64,000 nt of DNA, taken from the NCBI GenBank assembly GCA_047639555.1, contig JBLIOE010000022.1:3314-67313 (forward strand). Direction: 5' to 3'. Position 1 is the stretch's first letter. Each line of letters begins with the position of its first letter. Shown piece by piece: positions 25,485 to 33,956 of this stretch. This DNA comes from JAJRXC01 sp047639555 (GTDB lineage Bacteria > Actinomycetota > Acidimicrobiia > Acidimicrobiales > Aldehydirespiratoraceae). Under the pieces are notes generated by a model. The model searched no databases, was not told the origin of the DNA, and saw only the letters and a list, made by a program, of their open reading frames with translations. The position numbers and the translations under genes were made by a program.

Positions 25485-26270
25485 ATGCCCCATATTGATG
25501 TGCGCGGCCTCACGATGTACTTCGAGTTCCATGGCGACGGCCCACCCTTGTTGCATATCTCCGGCAGCGGCGCCGATCTTCGCACCACGATGCCCGACCG
25601 CACCCCGCTCAATCGAACCTTCACCGGGCTGCACTACGACCAACGAGGGCTCGGCCAGACCAGCCCGGGTGATGCCCAACCGACTATGGAGGACTTTGCC
25701 GACGATGCCGCTGCTCTCTGCGCCGTTCAGGGCTGGGATCGGTGCCATGTCATGGGCACCTCGTTCGGTGGAATGGTGGCGCAGCATCTTGCAATCCGGC
25801 ATCGGGAATTGGTTGACCGGCTCGTTCTGAATTGCACGTCTCCGGGCGGCGATGCCGCGTCGTATCCGCTCCACGAACTCCAACACCTCAGCGCGGAGGA
25901 GCGGGCCGATGTTTGGATGCCGCTCATGGACACGCGTTACGTGGCAGGGGAGGATCTCCCGGGCCTGGAGGGTTTCACCCAGCTCTTTCGGGACCGCCAA
26001 AGCGCCGAACTGTCGGCCGAAGCCGCCGCCGGAAATGCCCGCCAGCTCGAGGCGCGTCGTCACCACGACGCGACGGCCGGGCTCGGGAGCATTACGGCGC
26101 CGACGCTTGTCTGCGCGGGAAAATACGACGCGGTGGCGCCGATCGCGAACTCCGAGAAGCTTGTCGCCGCGATCCCGGACGCGACGCTCAAGACCTTCGA
26201 AGGCGGCCACATCTTCATGCTGCAAGATCCGGAGGCGATGCCTCGAATTCGAGACTTCTTGTTGGCCTAG
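25485..26270 (+). CDS. Alpha/beta hydrolase
   Basis: A 261-residue alpha/beta hydrolase fold protein. The nucleophile elbow is GTSFGGM near residue 94; the acid is likely the Asp in AGKYDAVAPI and the base the His in EGGHIFMLQDP. HISGSGADLR forms the oxyanion region. ATG 25485 gives the usual family N-terminus (MPHIDVRGLTMYFE). It has its own upstream gap of about 160 bases with no recognised signal. It converges with the helicase gene, overlapping four bases. Substrate unknown; esterase or C-C hydrolase are both possible. Confidence 0.82.
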   Translation: MPHIDVRGLTMYFEFHGDGPPLLHISGSGADLRTTMPDRTPLNRTFTGLHYDQRGLGQTSPGDAQPTMEDFADDAAALCAVQGWDRCHVMGTSFGGMVAQHLAIRHRELVDRLVLNCTSPGGDAASYPLHELQHLSAEERADVWMPLMDTRYVAGEDLPGLEGFTQLFRDRQSAELSAEAAAGNARQLEARRHHDATAGLGSITAPTLVCAGKYDAVAPIANSEKLVAAIPDATLKTFEGGHIFMLQDPEAMPRIRDFLLA

Positions 26271-27622
26271 CCGGGACCGCGGTTGCCGCCGCTCTTGTTG
26301 TTCGATCCGCTGCCGCGCTTCGGACCACCCTTGCCCTGGGGGCCACCACTCCGCGTGCCAGGTTTACCCGCGCCTCGACTCTTGCCACCCGTGGAACGGG
26401 TGCGCGGTTTCGACGACCGTTTCGTCTGCTGGCGGTTCTCGCTGGGCCGGTTGTCTCGCGCCCGATCCTCGGCCGTGTCGGGGGTGAGTTCGGGCATCTC
26501 GACGCCTTCGAACTCCGGTGGTTTGACGATTTCCGACGGGAGGTCCAGGCGTCGTTGCATCGTGCGCACAGCCTTGAGTTGGCTGGGGTCAACAAAGGAG
26601 ATGACCTTGCCGCTCGCACCGGCACGGGCCGTACGGCCGCTTCGGTGGACATAGGCGGAGTCTTCGTCGACCGGGTCGAAGTGGATCACGCACTCGACGC
26701 CGTCGACATGGATGCCGCGTGCGGCCACGTCGGTGGCCACCAGCGCGTGGGCCTTTCCGCGAGAGAAGTCGTCAAGCGCACGGGTGCGCTGCGACTGCGA
26801 GCGGTTGCCATGGATGGCGGCCGCCTTCACGCCCATTCGACCGAGCTGCTTGGCCAACCGGTCGGCGCCGTGACGGGTACGGGAGAACACAATGGTCGGC
26901 CCGAAGGTGGCGATGACCGAAGCACAGAGTGGGACCCTGGCGGTGCGGGGAACCTCCCAGAAGAAGTGCTCCATCGCCTTGAGATCGGGTGACGCCGGGC
27001 CAACTTCATGACGGACCGGATTGGTTTGGTACCGCTTGATCAACTTGCCAACGTCGCCGTCGAGCGTTGCTGAATACAGCACGGTCTGGCGCTTGTTGGC
27101 GGTCTGATCGAGGATGCGCTTCACGACGGGCATGAAGCCCATGTCGGCCATCCGGTCGGCCTCGTCGATCACGACGATCGACGCATCGGCGAGCGATACG
27201 GAGCGGCGAGAAATGAGGTCTTCGAGGCGACCAGGGGTGGCGACGAGCACGTCGACCCCACGCTGCAACTTCTTCACCTGGGGCTCGATGCCGACTCCGC
27301 CGTAGACGGCGATTATTCGGCGGCCAACCGCTTCGGCGAGGAGGCTGAGATCAGACGCGATCTGGTCGGCGAGTTCGCGGGTAGGCGCGAGGACGAGTGC
27401 CGCGGGACGTTTTGGCTCGGCCTTCTTGACCGCAGCGACGAGCGGGATACCGAAGGCCAGTGTCTTGCCTGATCCGGTTGGGGCTCGGGCGACAACGTCG
27501 CGGCCGTTCATCAGATCGGGGATCGACGCCGTCTGGATCTCGAAAGGTATGCGGATGCGCTGCTGGTCGAGCACCTCGACTATCGGTGCGGGCACGCCGA
27601 GGTCGGAAAACGTGGTGGCCAT
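26267..27622 (-). CDS. DEAD-box ATP-dependent RNA helicase
   Basis: Unwinds RNA duplexes, probably in ribosome assembly or mRNA decay. The 451-residue protein has the Q motif, Walker A PTGSGKT, PTRELADQI, VIDEADRMADMGFMP, SATLDGDV, and the C-terminal ATDVAARGIHVDGV and HRSGRTARAG. After the core comes a basic, disordered tail rich in Lys, Arg, Ser and Gly (residues 370-451), as in RhlE/CsdA-like proteins that use tails to bind RNA. ATG 27622 (MATTFSDLG) gives the family start. A second DEAD-box helicase lies at 57.3 kb. Confidence 0.93.
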   Translation of the reverse strand: MATTFSDLGVPAPIVEVLDQQRIRIPFEIQTASIPDLMNGRDVVARAPTGSGKTLAFGIPLVAAVKKAEPKRPAALVLAPTRELADQIASDLSLLAEAVGRRIIAVYGGVGIEPQVKKLQRGVDVLVATPGRLEDLISRRSVSLADASIVVIDEADRMADMGFMPVVKRILDQTANKRQTVLYSATLDGDVGKLIKRYQTNPVRHEVGPASPDLKAMEHFFWEVPRTARVPLCASVIATFGPTIVFSRTRHGADRLAKQLGRMGVKAAAIHGNRSQSQRTRALDDFSRGKAHALVATDVAARGIHVDGVECVIHFDPVDEDSAYVHRSGRTARAGASGKVISFVDPSQLKAVRTMQRRLDLPSEIVKPPEFEGVEMPELTPDTAEDRARDNRPSENRQQTKRSSKPRTRSTGGKSRGAGKPGTRSGGPQGKGGPKRGSGSNNKSGGNRGPG

Positions 27623-27645
27623 TGAAGACGCCTGTGCAGCGGAGA

Positions 27646-27664
27646 TTCTGAGTGAGCGTGCGCT
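27646..27664 (+). repeat. Short repeat copy 1 with a GAGCG-TG-CGCTC palindrome
   Basis: TTCTGAGTGAGCGTGCGCT; 18 of 19 bases match a second copy at 29496-29514. It lies upstream of the helicase start in a gap. Both copies can form a small hairpin. Confidence 0.5.
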
Positions 27665-27788
27665 CGCGGCTTGTCCGGTGCCCGTACAGGATACCGGCAC
27701 CCGGGCCAGTCGTGATCGAAGACGACCAAGGCAGCGTATGGATGGCCAGGCCTTGCCGGCTGCAGGCTTGCGGAACTAGGGGTGAGCG

Positions 27789-28181
27789 CTACTCGGCGTC
27801 GTCGCGGTCAAGCCGAAGACTGGCGCTGTTCATGCAGTAGCGGTGGCCCGTGGGCTGCGGTCCGTCGGGGAAGCGGTGGCCGAGATGGGCGCTGCAGTTG
27901 GTGCACACCGCCTCTTCACGGACCATGCCGTGGCTGGTGTCGCTGTGGATCGTCACGACGTCTTCGCCGACTGAGTCGAAGAAGCTTGGCCAACCGGAAC
28001 CGGACTCGAACTTTGTGTCGCTCGTGAACAGCGCAGTTTCGCAGACGATGCAGCGATAGGTGCCGTCGTCGTGGCAATCCCAGTACTCGCCGGAGAAGGC
28101 GCGTTCGGTACCGGCCTGTTGTGTGACCTCGTACTGCTCCGCGGTGAGGCGGGCTCGCAGGTCGTCATTTGTGTGGGTCAT
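27789..28181 (-). CDS. msrB: Peptide-methionine (R)-S-oxide reductase
   Basis: Repairs R-methionine sulfoxide in proteins using thioredoxin. The 130-residue protein has two zinc CxxC pairs (CIVC and CTNC), GSGWPSFFDS, and the catalytic cysteine in HRYCMNSASLRL. ATG 28181 is preceded by AAGGAG on the minus strand (28188-28193), which rejects the longer upstream reading. Its promoter must lie in the 230-base gap shared with divergent recA. No msrA is in the window. Confidence 0.95.
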   Translation of the reverse strand: MTHTNDDLRARLTAEQYEVTQQAGTERAFSGEYWDCHDDGTYRCIVCETALFTSDTKFESGSGWPSFFDSVGEDVVTIHSDTSHGMVREEAVCTNCSAHLGHRFPDGPQPTGHRYCMNSASLRLDRDDAE

Positions 28182-28270
28182 CTTCGACTCCTTCTTCGTT
28201 CGCTTGCACCCTAAAACACCTCGACCGAACCTTTTGGTCCCGAACCCAAGGATTTCTCTCGGTTGGGTCC

Positions 28271-28299
28271 TTGACCGAACGCCTGTTCGCAATTACGGT
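28271..28299 (+). promoter_or_regulatory. SOS promoter of recA with LexA box in the spacer
   Basis: -35 TTGACC (28271-28276) and -10 TACGGT (28294-28299) are 17 bases apart. Between them lies the palindrome CGAAC-GCCT-GTTCG (28276-28289 with one extra flanking base), a perfect match to the actinobacterial LexA consensus GAAC-N4-GTTC. LexA binding would cover the RNA polymerase site. The leader to the recA start is about 105 bases. Confidence 0.85.
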
Positions 28300-28411
28300 C
28301 TTGTCATTCGTTCCGCGCAGATGGGTGTCACACCCCCTTCGTAAGTTCGAGCCCAACAACCACACCCCCCAATAACAACAGGCGCATCGGGCGCAGACGT
28401 CAGGAGACAAC

Positions 28412-29482
28412 GTGGAACGAGACAAGGCACTCGACATGGCCCTCGGGCAGATCGAGAAGCAGTTCGGTAAGGGCTCGGTCATGAAAATGGGCGAAAAGGC
28501 CAGCCTCGGTATCGAGTCGGTACCTACCGGTGCCCTGGCACTGGATCTCGCCCTCGGCATAGGTGGCCTCCCCCGAGGTCGCGTCACCGAGATCTTCGGC
28601 CCAGAGTCGTCGGGTAAGACCACACTCGCCACTCACGTGGTGGCCGAAGCCCAGCGCAATGGCGGCATCTGCGCCTACATCGATGCCGAGCACGCGATGG
28701 ATCCGGTCTACGCCAAGTCCATTGGTGTTGATATCGACGAACTGCTGATCTCGCAGCCTGATACAGGGGAGCAGGCGCTCGAAATCGTCGACATGTTGGT
28801 GCGCTCCGGCGCCCTCGACGTCATCGTGATCGATTCGGTGGCCGCCCTCACCCCTCGTGCGGAAATTGAAGGCGACATGGGCGACACCCACGTGGGCCTC
28901 CAGGCCCGTTTGATGTCGCAGGCATTACGCAAGCTCACTGCCAACCTCAGCAAATCCGGCACCGTCTGTATCTTCATCAATCAGTTGCGAGAGAAGATCG
29001 GCGTCATGTTCGGCTCACCCGAAACGACTCCCGGCGGCCGGGCGTTGAAGTTCTACTCGTCATGCCGTCTCGATATTCGCCGTATCGAGTCCATCAAGGA
29101 CGGCGTCGAAATCGTCGGCAACCGCACCCGCGTCAAGGTCGTAAAGAACAAGTGTGCCCCGCCGTTCCGTCAGGCCGAGTTCGACATCATGTACGGCACC
29201 GGCATTTCCCGTGAGGGTTCGGTGCTCGATCTTGCGGTCGAGGAGGACATCGTCAAGAAATCGGGTGCGTGGTACACGTACGACGGCGAACAGATGGGCC
29301 AAGGGCGCGAGAACGCCAAGAAGTTCTTGCAGGAAAACCCTGAGGTCATGGTCGAAATCTCCGACCGTGTCTGGAAGGCCGTCATGCCCGAACCCGAAAC
29401 TCCTGAAGCGATTGATTTGAAGGCTGAGGACGACGACGAGTTCTCCGACGCCGACGATCTTCCGATCGCCATCGACGACTGA
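28412..29482 (+). CDS. recA: Recombinase RecA
   Basis: RecA polymerises on single-stranded DNA for recombination and activates LexA self-cleavage. The 356-residue protein has Walker A GPESSGKT (63-70), the conserved VIDSVAALTP and the DNA-binding loops around GDTHVGLQARLMSQALRK and INQLREKIGVMFG. It ends in an acidic tail (DDDEFSDADD). GTG 28412 has AGGAG six bases upstream. A LexA box lies upstream. recX, often next, is absent; a PPOX-family gene converges instead. No intein is present. Confidence 0.98.
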   Translation: MERDKALDMALGQIEKQFGKGSVMKMGEKASLGIESVPTGALALDLALGIGGLPRGRVTEIFGPESSGKTTLATHVVAEAQRNGGICAYIDAEHAMDPVYAKSIGVDIDELLISQPDTGEQALEIVDMLVRSGALDVIVIDSVAALTPRAEIEGDMGDTHVGLQARLMSQALRKLTANLSKSGTVCIFINQLREKIGVMFGSPETTPGGRALKFYSSCRLDIRRIESIKDGVEIVGNRTRVKVVKNKCAPPFRQAEFDIMYGTGISREGSVLDLAVEEDIVKKSGAWYTYDGEQMGQGRENAKKFLQENPEVMVEISDRVWKAVMPEPETPEAIDLKAEDDDEFSDADDLPIAIDD

Positions 29483-29495
29483 CGGTTCTTCGTTG

Positions 29496-29514
29496 TTCTG
29501 AGTGAGCTTGCGCT
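29496..29514 (+). repeat. Short repeat copy 2
   Basis: TTCTGAGTGAGCTTGCGCT, one base different from the copy at 27646-27664. It overlaps the stop codon of the PPOX-family gene by two bases and lies between convergent 3' ends, so it might serve as a bidirectional end signal. That is speculative. Confidence 0.45.
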
Positions 29515-29902
29515 AATCGAGCGTGATGACGATGCCGACGCCCGGATTGTCATCACGCTTGATGCGTTTTGTGATCTTGGAGACGAAGTTGATCATTCGG
29601 TACTGCACGCCGTACTTCGACTTCACCGCGGCCTCGACAGGCGCGAACGCCGCACCGGTAACCACTACGGCGGTACCGCTCACTGATGCGGCGCCGTCGG
29701 CCACTTTCCCTCGCGTGTTCGAGGGGACAAGTTCAACGGCCGGTGTGTTGTTGATTCGTTTGACCTTCCAAGCGCTGGTGTCGGTCGTGAACCCCACCGT
29801 GCCATCGCCGAGGTCAGCGATCCACACGGGAGTCTCCTTGCGGCGACCGTCCTTCGTGAAGGTGGTGAGTCGGACGTACTTCTCGGCAGCGATCGCAGTC
29901 AT
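29513..29902 (-). CDS. PPOX-class (pyridoxamine oxidase-like) flavin/F420-binding protein
   Basis: A 129-residue split-barrel protein. RLTTFTKDGRRKETPVWIADLGDGTVGFTTDTSAWKVKRI (read as two neighbouring segments) is the usual opening of the PPOX/F420-dependent reductase family. Such proteins bind FMN or F420 and reduce small molecules. The frame is open much further upstream, but that part is antisense to miaB; ATG 29902 is the proper start, 25 bases from the divergent miaB GTG. Actinobacteria make F420, so that cofactor is plausible but not shown here. Confidence 0.8.
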   Translation of the reverse strand: MTAIAAEKYVRLTTFTKDGRRKETPVWIADLGDGTVGFTTDTSAWKVKRINNTPAVELVPSNTRGKVADGAASVSGTAVVVTGAAFAPVEAAVKSKYGVQYRMINFVSKITKRIKRDDNPGVGIVITLD

Positions 29903-29926
29903 GGTCGCAACGGTAGCCTGGCCAAC

Positions 29927-31381
29927 GTGGGTAAGTCCTATGCGATCCGCACCTACGGGTGCCAGATGAATGAGCACGACTCCGAACGTATTTCGGGTTT
30001 GCTTGAAGCCGACGGAATGTCGCGCGTCGACGATGTCGAAGATGCCGACGTGGTGGTGCTCAACACGTGTTGTATTCGTGAGAACGCCGACAACAAGCTC
30101 TACGGGGCACTCGGTCAACTCAAAGTTCTGAAAGAGGCCAACCCGAATCTCCAGATCGCGGTGGCCGGATGTCTGGCGCAGAAGGACCGGGAGCTGATCA
30201 CCGAACGAGCGGGCCACGTCGACGTGGTGTTCGGAACCCACAACGTTGACCGCGCGGCGGAGCTCCTCGACCATGCAGCGAAACACGGCCAGATCGTTGA
30301 GATTCTCGAAGCCACCGCTCGTGAGGATGCCGACCGATTCCCGTCGGCCTTGCCCACGAATCGAGAAGCCGACCATGCCGCGTGGGTCACGATCCAGATC
30401 GGCTGCGACAACACCTGCGCCTTCTGCATCGTGCCGTCGGTGCGTGGACCAGAGATCAGCCGCCCGTTCGGTGACCTTGTCGCTGAGGTCGAGCACCTGG
30501 CCGGCGATGGGGTGAGCGAGATCACTCTGCTCGGACAAAATGTCAACAGCTATGGCCGCGACCTGGCGCTCGCCCGTCGCTCCGAGACCAGCGACGACGA
30601 CGCCCACTGGTGTGGCCCAGCGTGGGTCGACGACCGACGGGCACGACCGTTGTTCGCCGACCTCATTCGGGCCGCGGGGGCCGTCGACGGAGTCCACCGG
30701 GTGCGCTTCATCAGCCCCCACCCAAAGGACATGCGCTCCGACGTCTTTGCCGCGATGGCGGAGACGCCAGAGGCTTGTGAACATCTCCACTTCCCTCTGC
30801 AGTCGGGAAGCGACACGGTCCTGGCCGCTATGCACCGTGGCTACACCGCTGAGCGCTACCTCGAGAAGCTCTTCGAGGCCAGGGCGACGATCCCCGAAGT
30901 GTCAGTGACCACAGACATCATCGTCGGGTTCCCAGGGGAGACCGACGACGACTTCGAACGCACCCTTGAGGTCGCCGCCGCGGCCCAGTTCGACGCCGCA
31001 TTCACCTTTGTGTTCTCGCCGCGGGCGGGCACCGAAGCTGCGGAGATGACAGACCAATTCGTCGACCATGCGGTGGCTGTCGAACGCTACGAACGGCTCC
31101 GAATCGTGGTCCAGCGATCGAGCATTGCCGCCAATGAACGCCGCATCGGCCTCGTGGAAGAAGTCACCGTTGAAGGCCCTTCGAAGAAGGACCCGTCGGT
31201 CACTACGGGACGAACTCGGCGCAACGCGCTCGTGCACTTCCCAACGCCGACCGTCCTTCGCCCCGGCACGTATGCCGAAGTGCGGATAACCGCGGCGAAG
31301 GTAAACCATCTTCGCGGCGAGCTGATCGAAGTCACCCGGGCGGCGCGCCACCGCATCCGTATTCCGGTGACCGCGGGCTGA
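29927..31381 (+). CDS. miaB: tRNA-2-methylthio-N6-dimethylallyladenosine synthase MiaB
   Basis: Radical-SAM methylthiotransferase acting on i6A37 of tRNAs, the step after MiaA. The 484-residue protein has TYGCQMNEHDSER, NTCCIRENAD, AGCLAQK and the radical-SAM cluster GCDNTCAFCIVP, with a TRAM domain at the end. An insert of about 30 residues (SETSDDDAHWCGPAWVDD region) lies after LLGQNVNSYG. GTG start. miaA lies 0.8 kb downstream, separated by a degenerate phosphotransferase. Confidence 0.96.
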   Translation: MGKSYAIRTYGCQMNEHDSERISGLLEADGMSRVDDVEDADVVVLNTCCIRENADNKLYGALGQLKVLKEANPNLQIAVAGCLAQKDRELITERAGHVDVVFGTHNVDRAAELLDHAAKHGQIVEILEATAREDADRFPSALPTNREADHAAWVTIQIGCDNTCAFCIVPSVRGPEISRPFGDLVAEVEHLAGDGVSEITLLGQNVNSYGRDLALARRSETSDDDAHWCGPAWVDDRRARPLFADLIRAAGAVDGVHRVRFISPHPKDMRSDVFAAMAETPEACEHLHFPLQSGSDTVLAAMHRGYTAERYLEKLFEARATIPEVSVTTDIIVGFPGETDDDFERTLEVAAAAQFDAAFTFVFSPRAGTEAAEMTDQFVDHAVAVERYERLRIVVQRSSIAANERRIGLVEEVTVEGPSKKDPSVTTGRTRRNALVHFPTPTVLRPGTYAEVRITAAKVNHLRGELIEVTRAARHRIRIPVTAG

Positions 31382-31383
31382 CG

Positions 31384-32181
31384 ATGGCCCTCGATTATCC
31401 GCGTGCGTTTGGACCTAGCGTTCGGCATGCGCTCGCCGGCGACGAACTCGTCGAAATTGGCAACGACGGTGCGATTTCGTTGCTTCGCCCATCTGGACCG
31501 GACCGTGACGTGCTTGTGTTGCACCAACGGCCTCCCGTCACGTCGTCGGTTTTGGCCGAGGGGGAACGACTGTTGTGGCTCGCTGGTCGGGCGTCGGCGC
31601 CGCCTCTCGTGGCCAGCGCCCGCGCCGATGAGGGAGATGAGGCGCTCGTCGTCCTCCTCTCCGCCGGTGCGGTCACGGCGAGCGACGGTCACCCGATGGG
31701 TCCCGAAGCGCTTGTCACCGCGCTGGCCGACGCGCTGCGTTTACTCCACGCTCTCGACACCGCTGAATGTCCGCTCCGGGCTGACGTTGCCGCCCTTCGC
31801 TCGATCGTCGACCAGCAAATCGAACGCCACGGAACGGCACCGTCAGATGGCCCCTACGTCGGTCGCTCGCCCGCCGAACTCGCGACGCTGTTCGACGATG
31901 CGCTCGCCGCGTTGCCCTCTGCCGATGACACCCCGGTCTTCGTCCACGCGTCGCTCGCCGCATCGCGGCTCTGGTTCGATCCGGCCGGTTCGGTCACCCT
32001 CACGGGATGGGGCCGTGGCGGAGTGGGCGACCGCCATCTCGATCTCGCAGCGGCGGCAATGATGCTCACCGAGCTTCACGGCCCCGCTCTGGTCGGACCG
32101 TTCTTTGATGCTTACGGCTTCGATCGCGTGGATCTACGTCGCCTCGATGCCTTTCAGATGCTCGCCGCCCTTCTCAAATGA
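31384..32181 (+). CDS. Degenerate aminoglycoside-phosphotransferase-like protein (probable pseudokinase)
   Basis: A 265-residue protein with the APH(3')-type C-lobe: a helix ALRLLHALDTAECPLR near residues 117-132, then VFVHASLAASRLWFD (185-199) and VTLTGWGRGGVGDRHLDLA (204-222). Active members read HGD..xN and (F/V)IDWGRxGVGDRxxDLA. Here the catalytic Asp is Ser190 and the metal-binding ID is Thr-Gly (207-208). The Asn is missing too. It starts two bases after miaB, and miaA overlaps its stop by ATGA. The tight coupling to two tRNA-modification genes suggests a conserved non-catalytic role. Confidence 0.75.
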   Translation: MALDYPRAFGPSVRHALAGDELVEIGNDGAISLLRPSGPDRDVLVLHQRPPVTSSVLAEGERLLWLAGRASAPPLVASARADEGDEALVVLLSAGAVTASDGHPMGPEALVTALADALRLLHALDTAECPLRADVAALRSIVDQQIERHGTAPSDGPYVGRSPAELATLFDDALAALPSADDTPVFVHASLAASRLWFDPAGSVTLTGWGRGGVGDRHLDLAAAAMMLTELHGPALVGPFFDAYGFDRVDLRRLDAFQMLAALLK

Positions 32182-33116
32182 GCACCCTTCGCGCCCATCG
32201 GCCGCTCGTGATTCTTGGCCCGACGGCCTCGGGCAAGAGCTCGTTGGCGCTCGCCGTTGCGGGCCATTTGGCCGAACGAGAGTCGCTTACTGTCGAACTG
32301 GTCTCCGTCGATTCCATGCAGGTGTACCGGGGTATGGATATCGGTACGGCCACCCCCACTGCGGCCGAACAGGCGGTTGTGCCGCACCATCTCATCGATC
32401 TGCTCGAGCCGTCGGAGCCCTTTACGGTCGGTGAATTCCAGCGGCGGGCCCAAGCGGCTATGGCCGATATTCGTTCTCGCGGAAACGTGCCGGTGCTCGT
32501 TGGCGGAACGGGTCTGTACCTCCGGTCTGTGATCGATGATCTCGAATTGCCCGGGCGGTTCCCCGAAGTCGCCGCCGAGCTCGATACGGAGCCGCATACG
32601 GAATCGCTTCACGCCCGTCTCGAAGCCCTCGACCCCATAGCAGCCGCCAAGATGGAGCCCAATAATCGCAGGCGTGTCCTGCGGGCGCTTGAGGTGACCT
32701 TGGGCAGCGGCCGGCCGTTCTCGTCCTTCGGTCCGGGGATGGCGCACTACGGGCCCACGCCGTTTGTGCAGTTCGCGTTGCGGTGGCCCCGAGAAGTGGT
32801 CAACGAACGAATCGCTCAGCGTTATCGCGACCAGCTTGATCGCGGATTTCTCGACGAAGTTGCTCGCCTAGCCGAGATCGGACCAAGCCGGACCGCCGCC
32901 CAGGCTCTCGGCTACCGAGAGCTCCTTCGGTATCACGCCGGTGAGTGTTCGCTCGACGCGGCGATCGATGAGGCGGTCATCCGAACGTGTCGTTTTGCCC
33001 GCCGACAGGAGCGTTGGTTCCGGCGCGACCCGCGGCTCCAGTGGGTTGATATGCCGGCGTCGGCCGAACAGGTGATCTCGATGTGGGACGACGTTCTCGC
33101 AAACAGCGGCGCGTAA
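32178..33116 (+). CDS. miaA: tRNA dimethylallyltransferase MiaA
   Basis: Transfers a dimethylallyl group to adenosine 37 of tRNAs that read UNN codons. The 312-residue protein has the P-loop GPTASGKSSLA, the DMAPP/tRNA region SVDSMQVYRGMDIGTA, the PHHLIDLLEP segment and VGGTGLYLRSVIDDL, plus AAQALGYREL near the end. The ATG overlaps the previous stop (ATGA). Confidence 0.97.
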   Translation: MSTLRAHRPLVILGPTASGKSSLALAVAGHLAERESLTVELVSVDSMQVYRGMDIGTATPTAAEQAVVPHHLIDLLEPSEPFTVGEFQRRAQAAMADIRSRGNVPVLVGGTGLYLRSVIDDLELPGRFPEVAAELDTEPHTESLHARLEALDPIAAAKMEPNNRRRVLRALEVTLGSGRPFSSFGPGMAHYGPTPFVQFALRWPREVVNERIAQRYRDQLDRGFLDEVARLAEIGPSRTAAQALGYRELLRYHAGECSLDAAIDEAVIRTCRFARRQERWFRRDPRLQWVDMPASAEQVISMWDDVLANSGA

Positions 33117-33143
33117 CGCTCGCGACCTGCGACAATGGACCCC

Positions 33144-33956
33144 ATGGCTGTCCGCTATTCGAAGCACCACGGGTTGGGCAACGACTTTCTTGTCCTCTTG
33201 ACCGACAGCCTTCCGCTTGATGCAGTCGACCGGGCGATCGCCTTGTGCAACCGCCACACGGGCGTCGGCGCCGATGGCTTGATCATCGGGATTCAAAAAC
33301 CGGGCGTCGACATTGCGATGCGCCTGCTGAACTCCGACGGCAGCCCGGCTGCGTTGAGCGGCAACGGACTGCGTTGTTTCGCCCAGGCAGTGGCGATCGA
33401 TCGAGGGGTGCCGCATCTCGAACTCGACGTGAGTACTCCCGCGGGCGTGCGGCATTGTTCAGTGCATGCCACCGACGAGGCCGACACGGTGGTGGCCACA
33501 GTCGACATGGGTGTTGTGTGTCCCGGCCCCGACCCCGATATCGGCGATCTGATGGCGGCGGTCGGTGCGCCCGTGCAGATGGTGAAACGCTGGGAGACCG
33601 GGGACATCGGAAATCCGCACATCGTTTGTGAAGTCGACGATCCGTTCGATGTAGATCTCGCCGTAGCGGGTCCGGCCCTCGAGTCACACTTTGAAGAAGG
33701 TGTCAACGCTCATTTCGTTGCCAAGACCGGACGCAACGAGCTCACGGTTCGCGTGTGGGAGCGGGGCGCGGGCATCACCAATGCGTGCGGTTCCGGTGCG
33801 ACGGTCGCTGCGCAGATCTTCAATCGTTGGGACCTCGTTGGGTCGAAGGTTGTCGTACGAATGCCCGGAGGTGATGCGCTCGTCGACCTCGGTGGACCGC
33901 TCACGCTCACCGGGCCAGCCACCCATATTGCCGACATAGAGGTCCCGAATGCCTGA
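33144..33956 (+). CDS. dapF: Diaminopimelate epimerase
   Basis: Interconverts LL- and meso-diaminopimelate with two cysteines. The 270-residue protein has KHHGLGNDFLVL at the start, the first catalytic Cys in SGNGLRCFAQ and the second in TNACGSGATVAAQ. ATG 33144 (MAVRYSK) and ATG 33135 (MDPMAVRY) are both possible; neither has a ribosome site. The 3' end overlaps hflX by eight bases. Confidence 0.95.
   Translation: MAVRYSKHHGLGNDFLVLLTDSLPLDAVDRAIALCNRHTGVGADGLIIGIQKPGVDIAMRLLNSDGSPAALSGNGLRCFAQAVAIDRGVPHLELDVSTPAGVRHCSVHATDEADTVVATVDMGVVCPGPDPDIGDLMAAVGAPVQMVKRWETGDIGNPHIVCEVDDPFDVDLAVAGPALESHFEEGVNAHFVAKTGRNELTVRVWERGAGITNACGSGATVAAQIFNRWDLVGSKVVVRMPGGDALVDLGGPLTLTGPATHIADIEVPNA

Noticed and set aside
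29903..30835. Long N-terminal extension of the PPOX-family protein on the minus strand
   Set aside because: The extension is entirely antisense to miaB. The family's normal start corresponds to ATG 29902.
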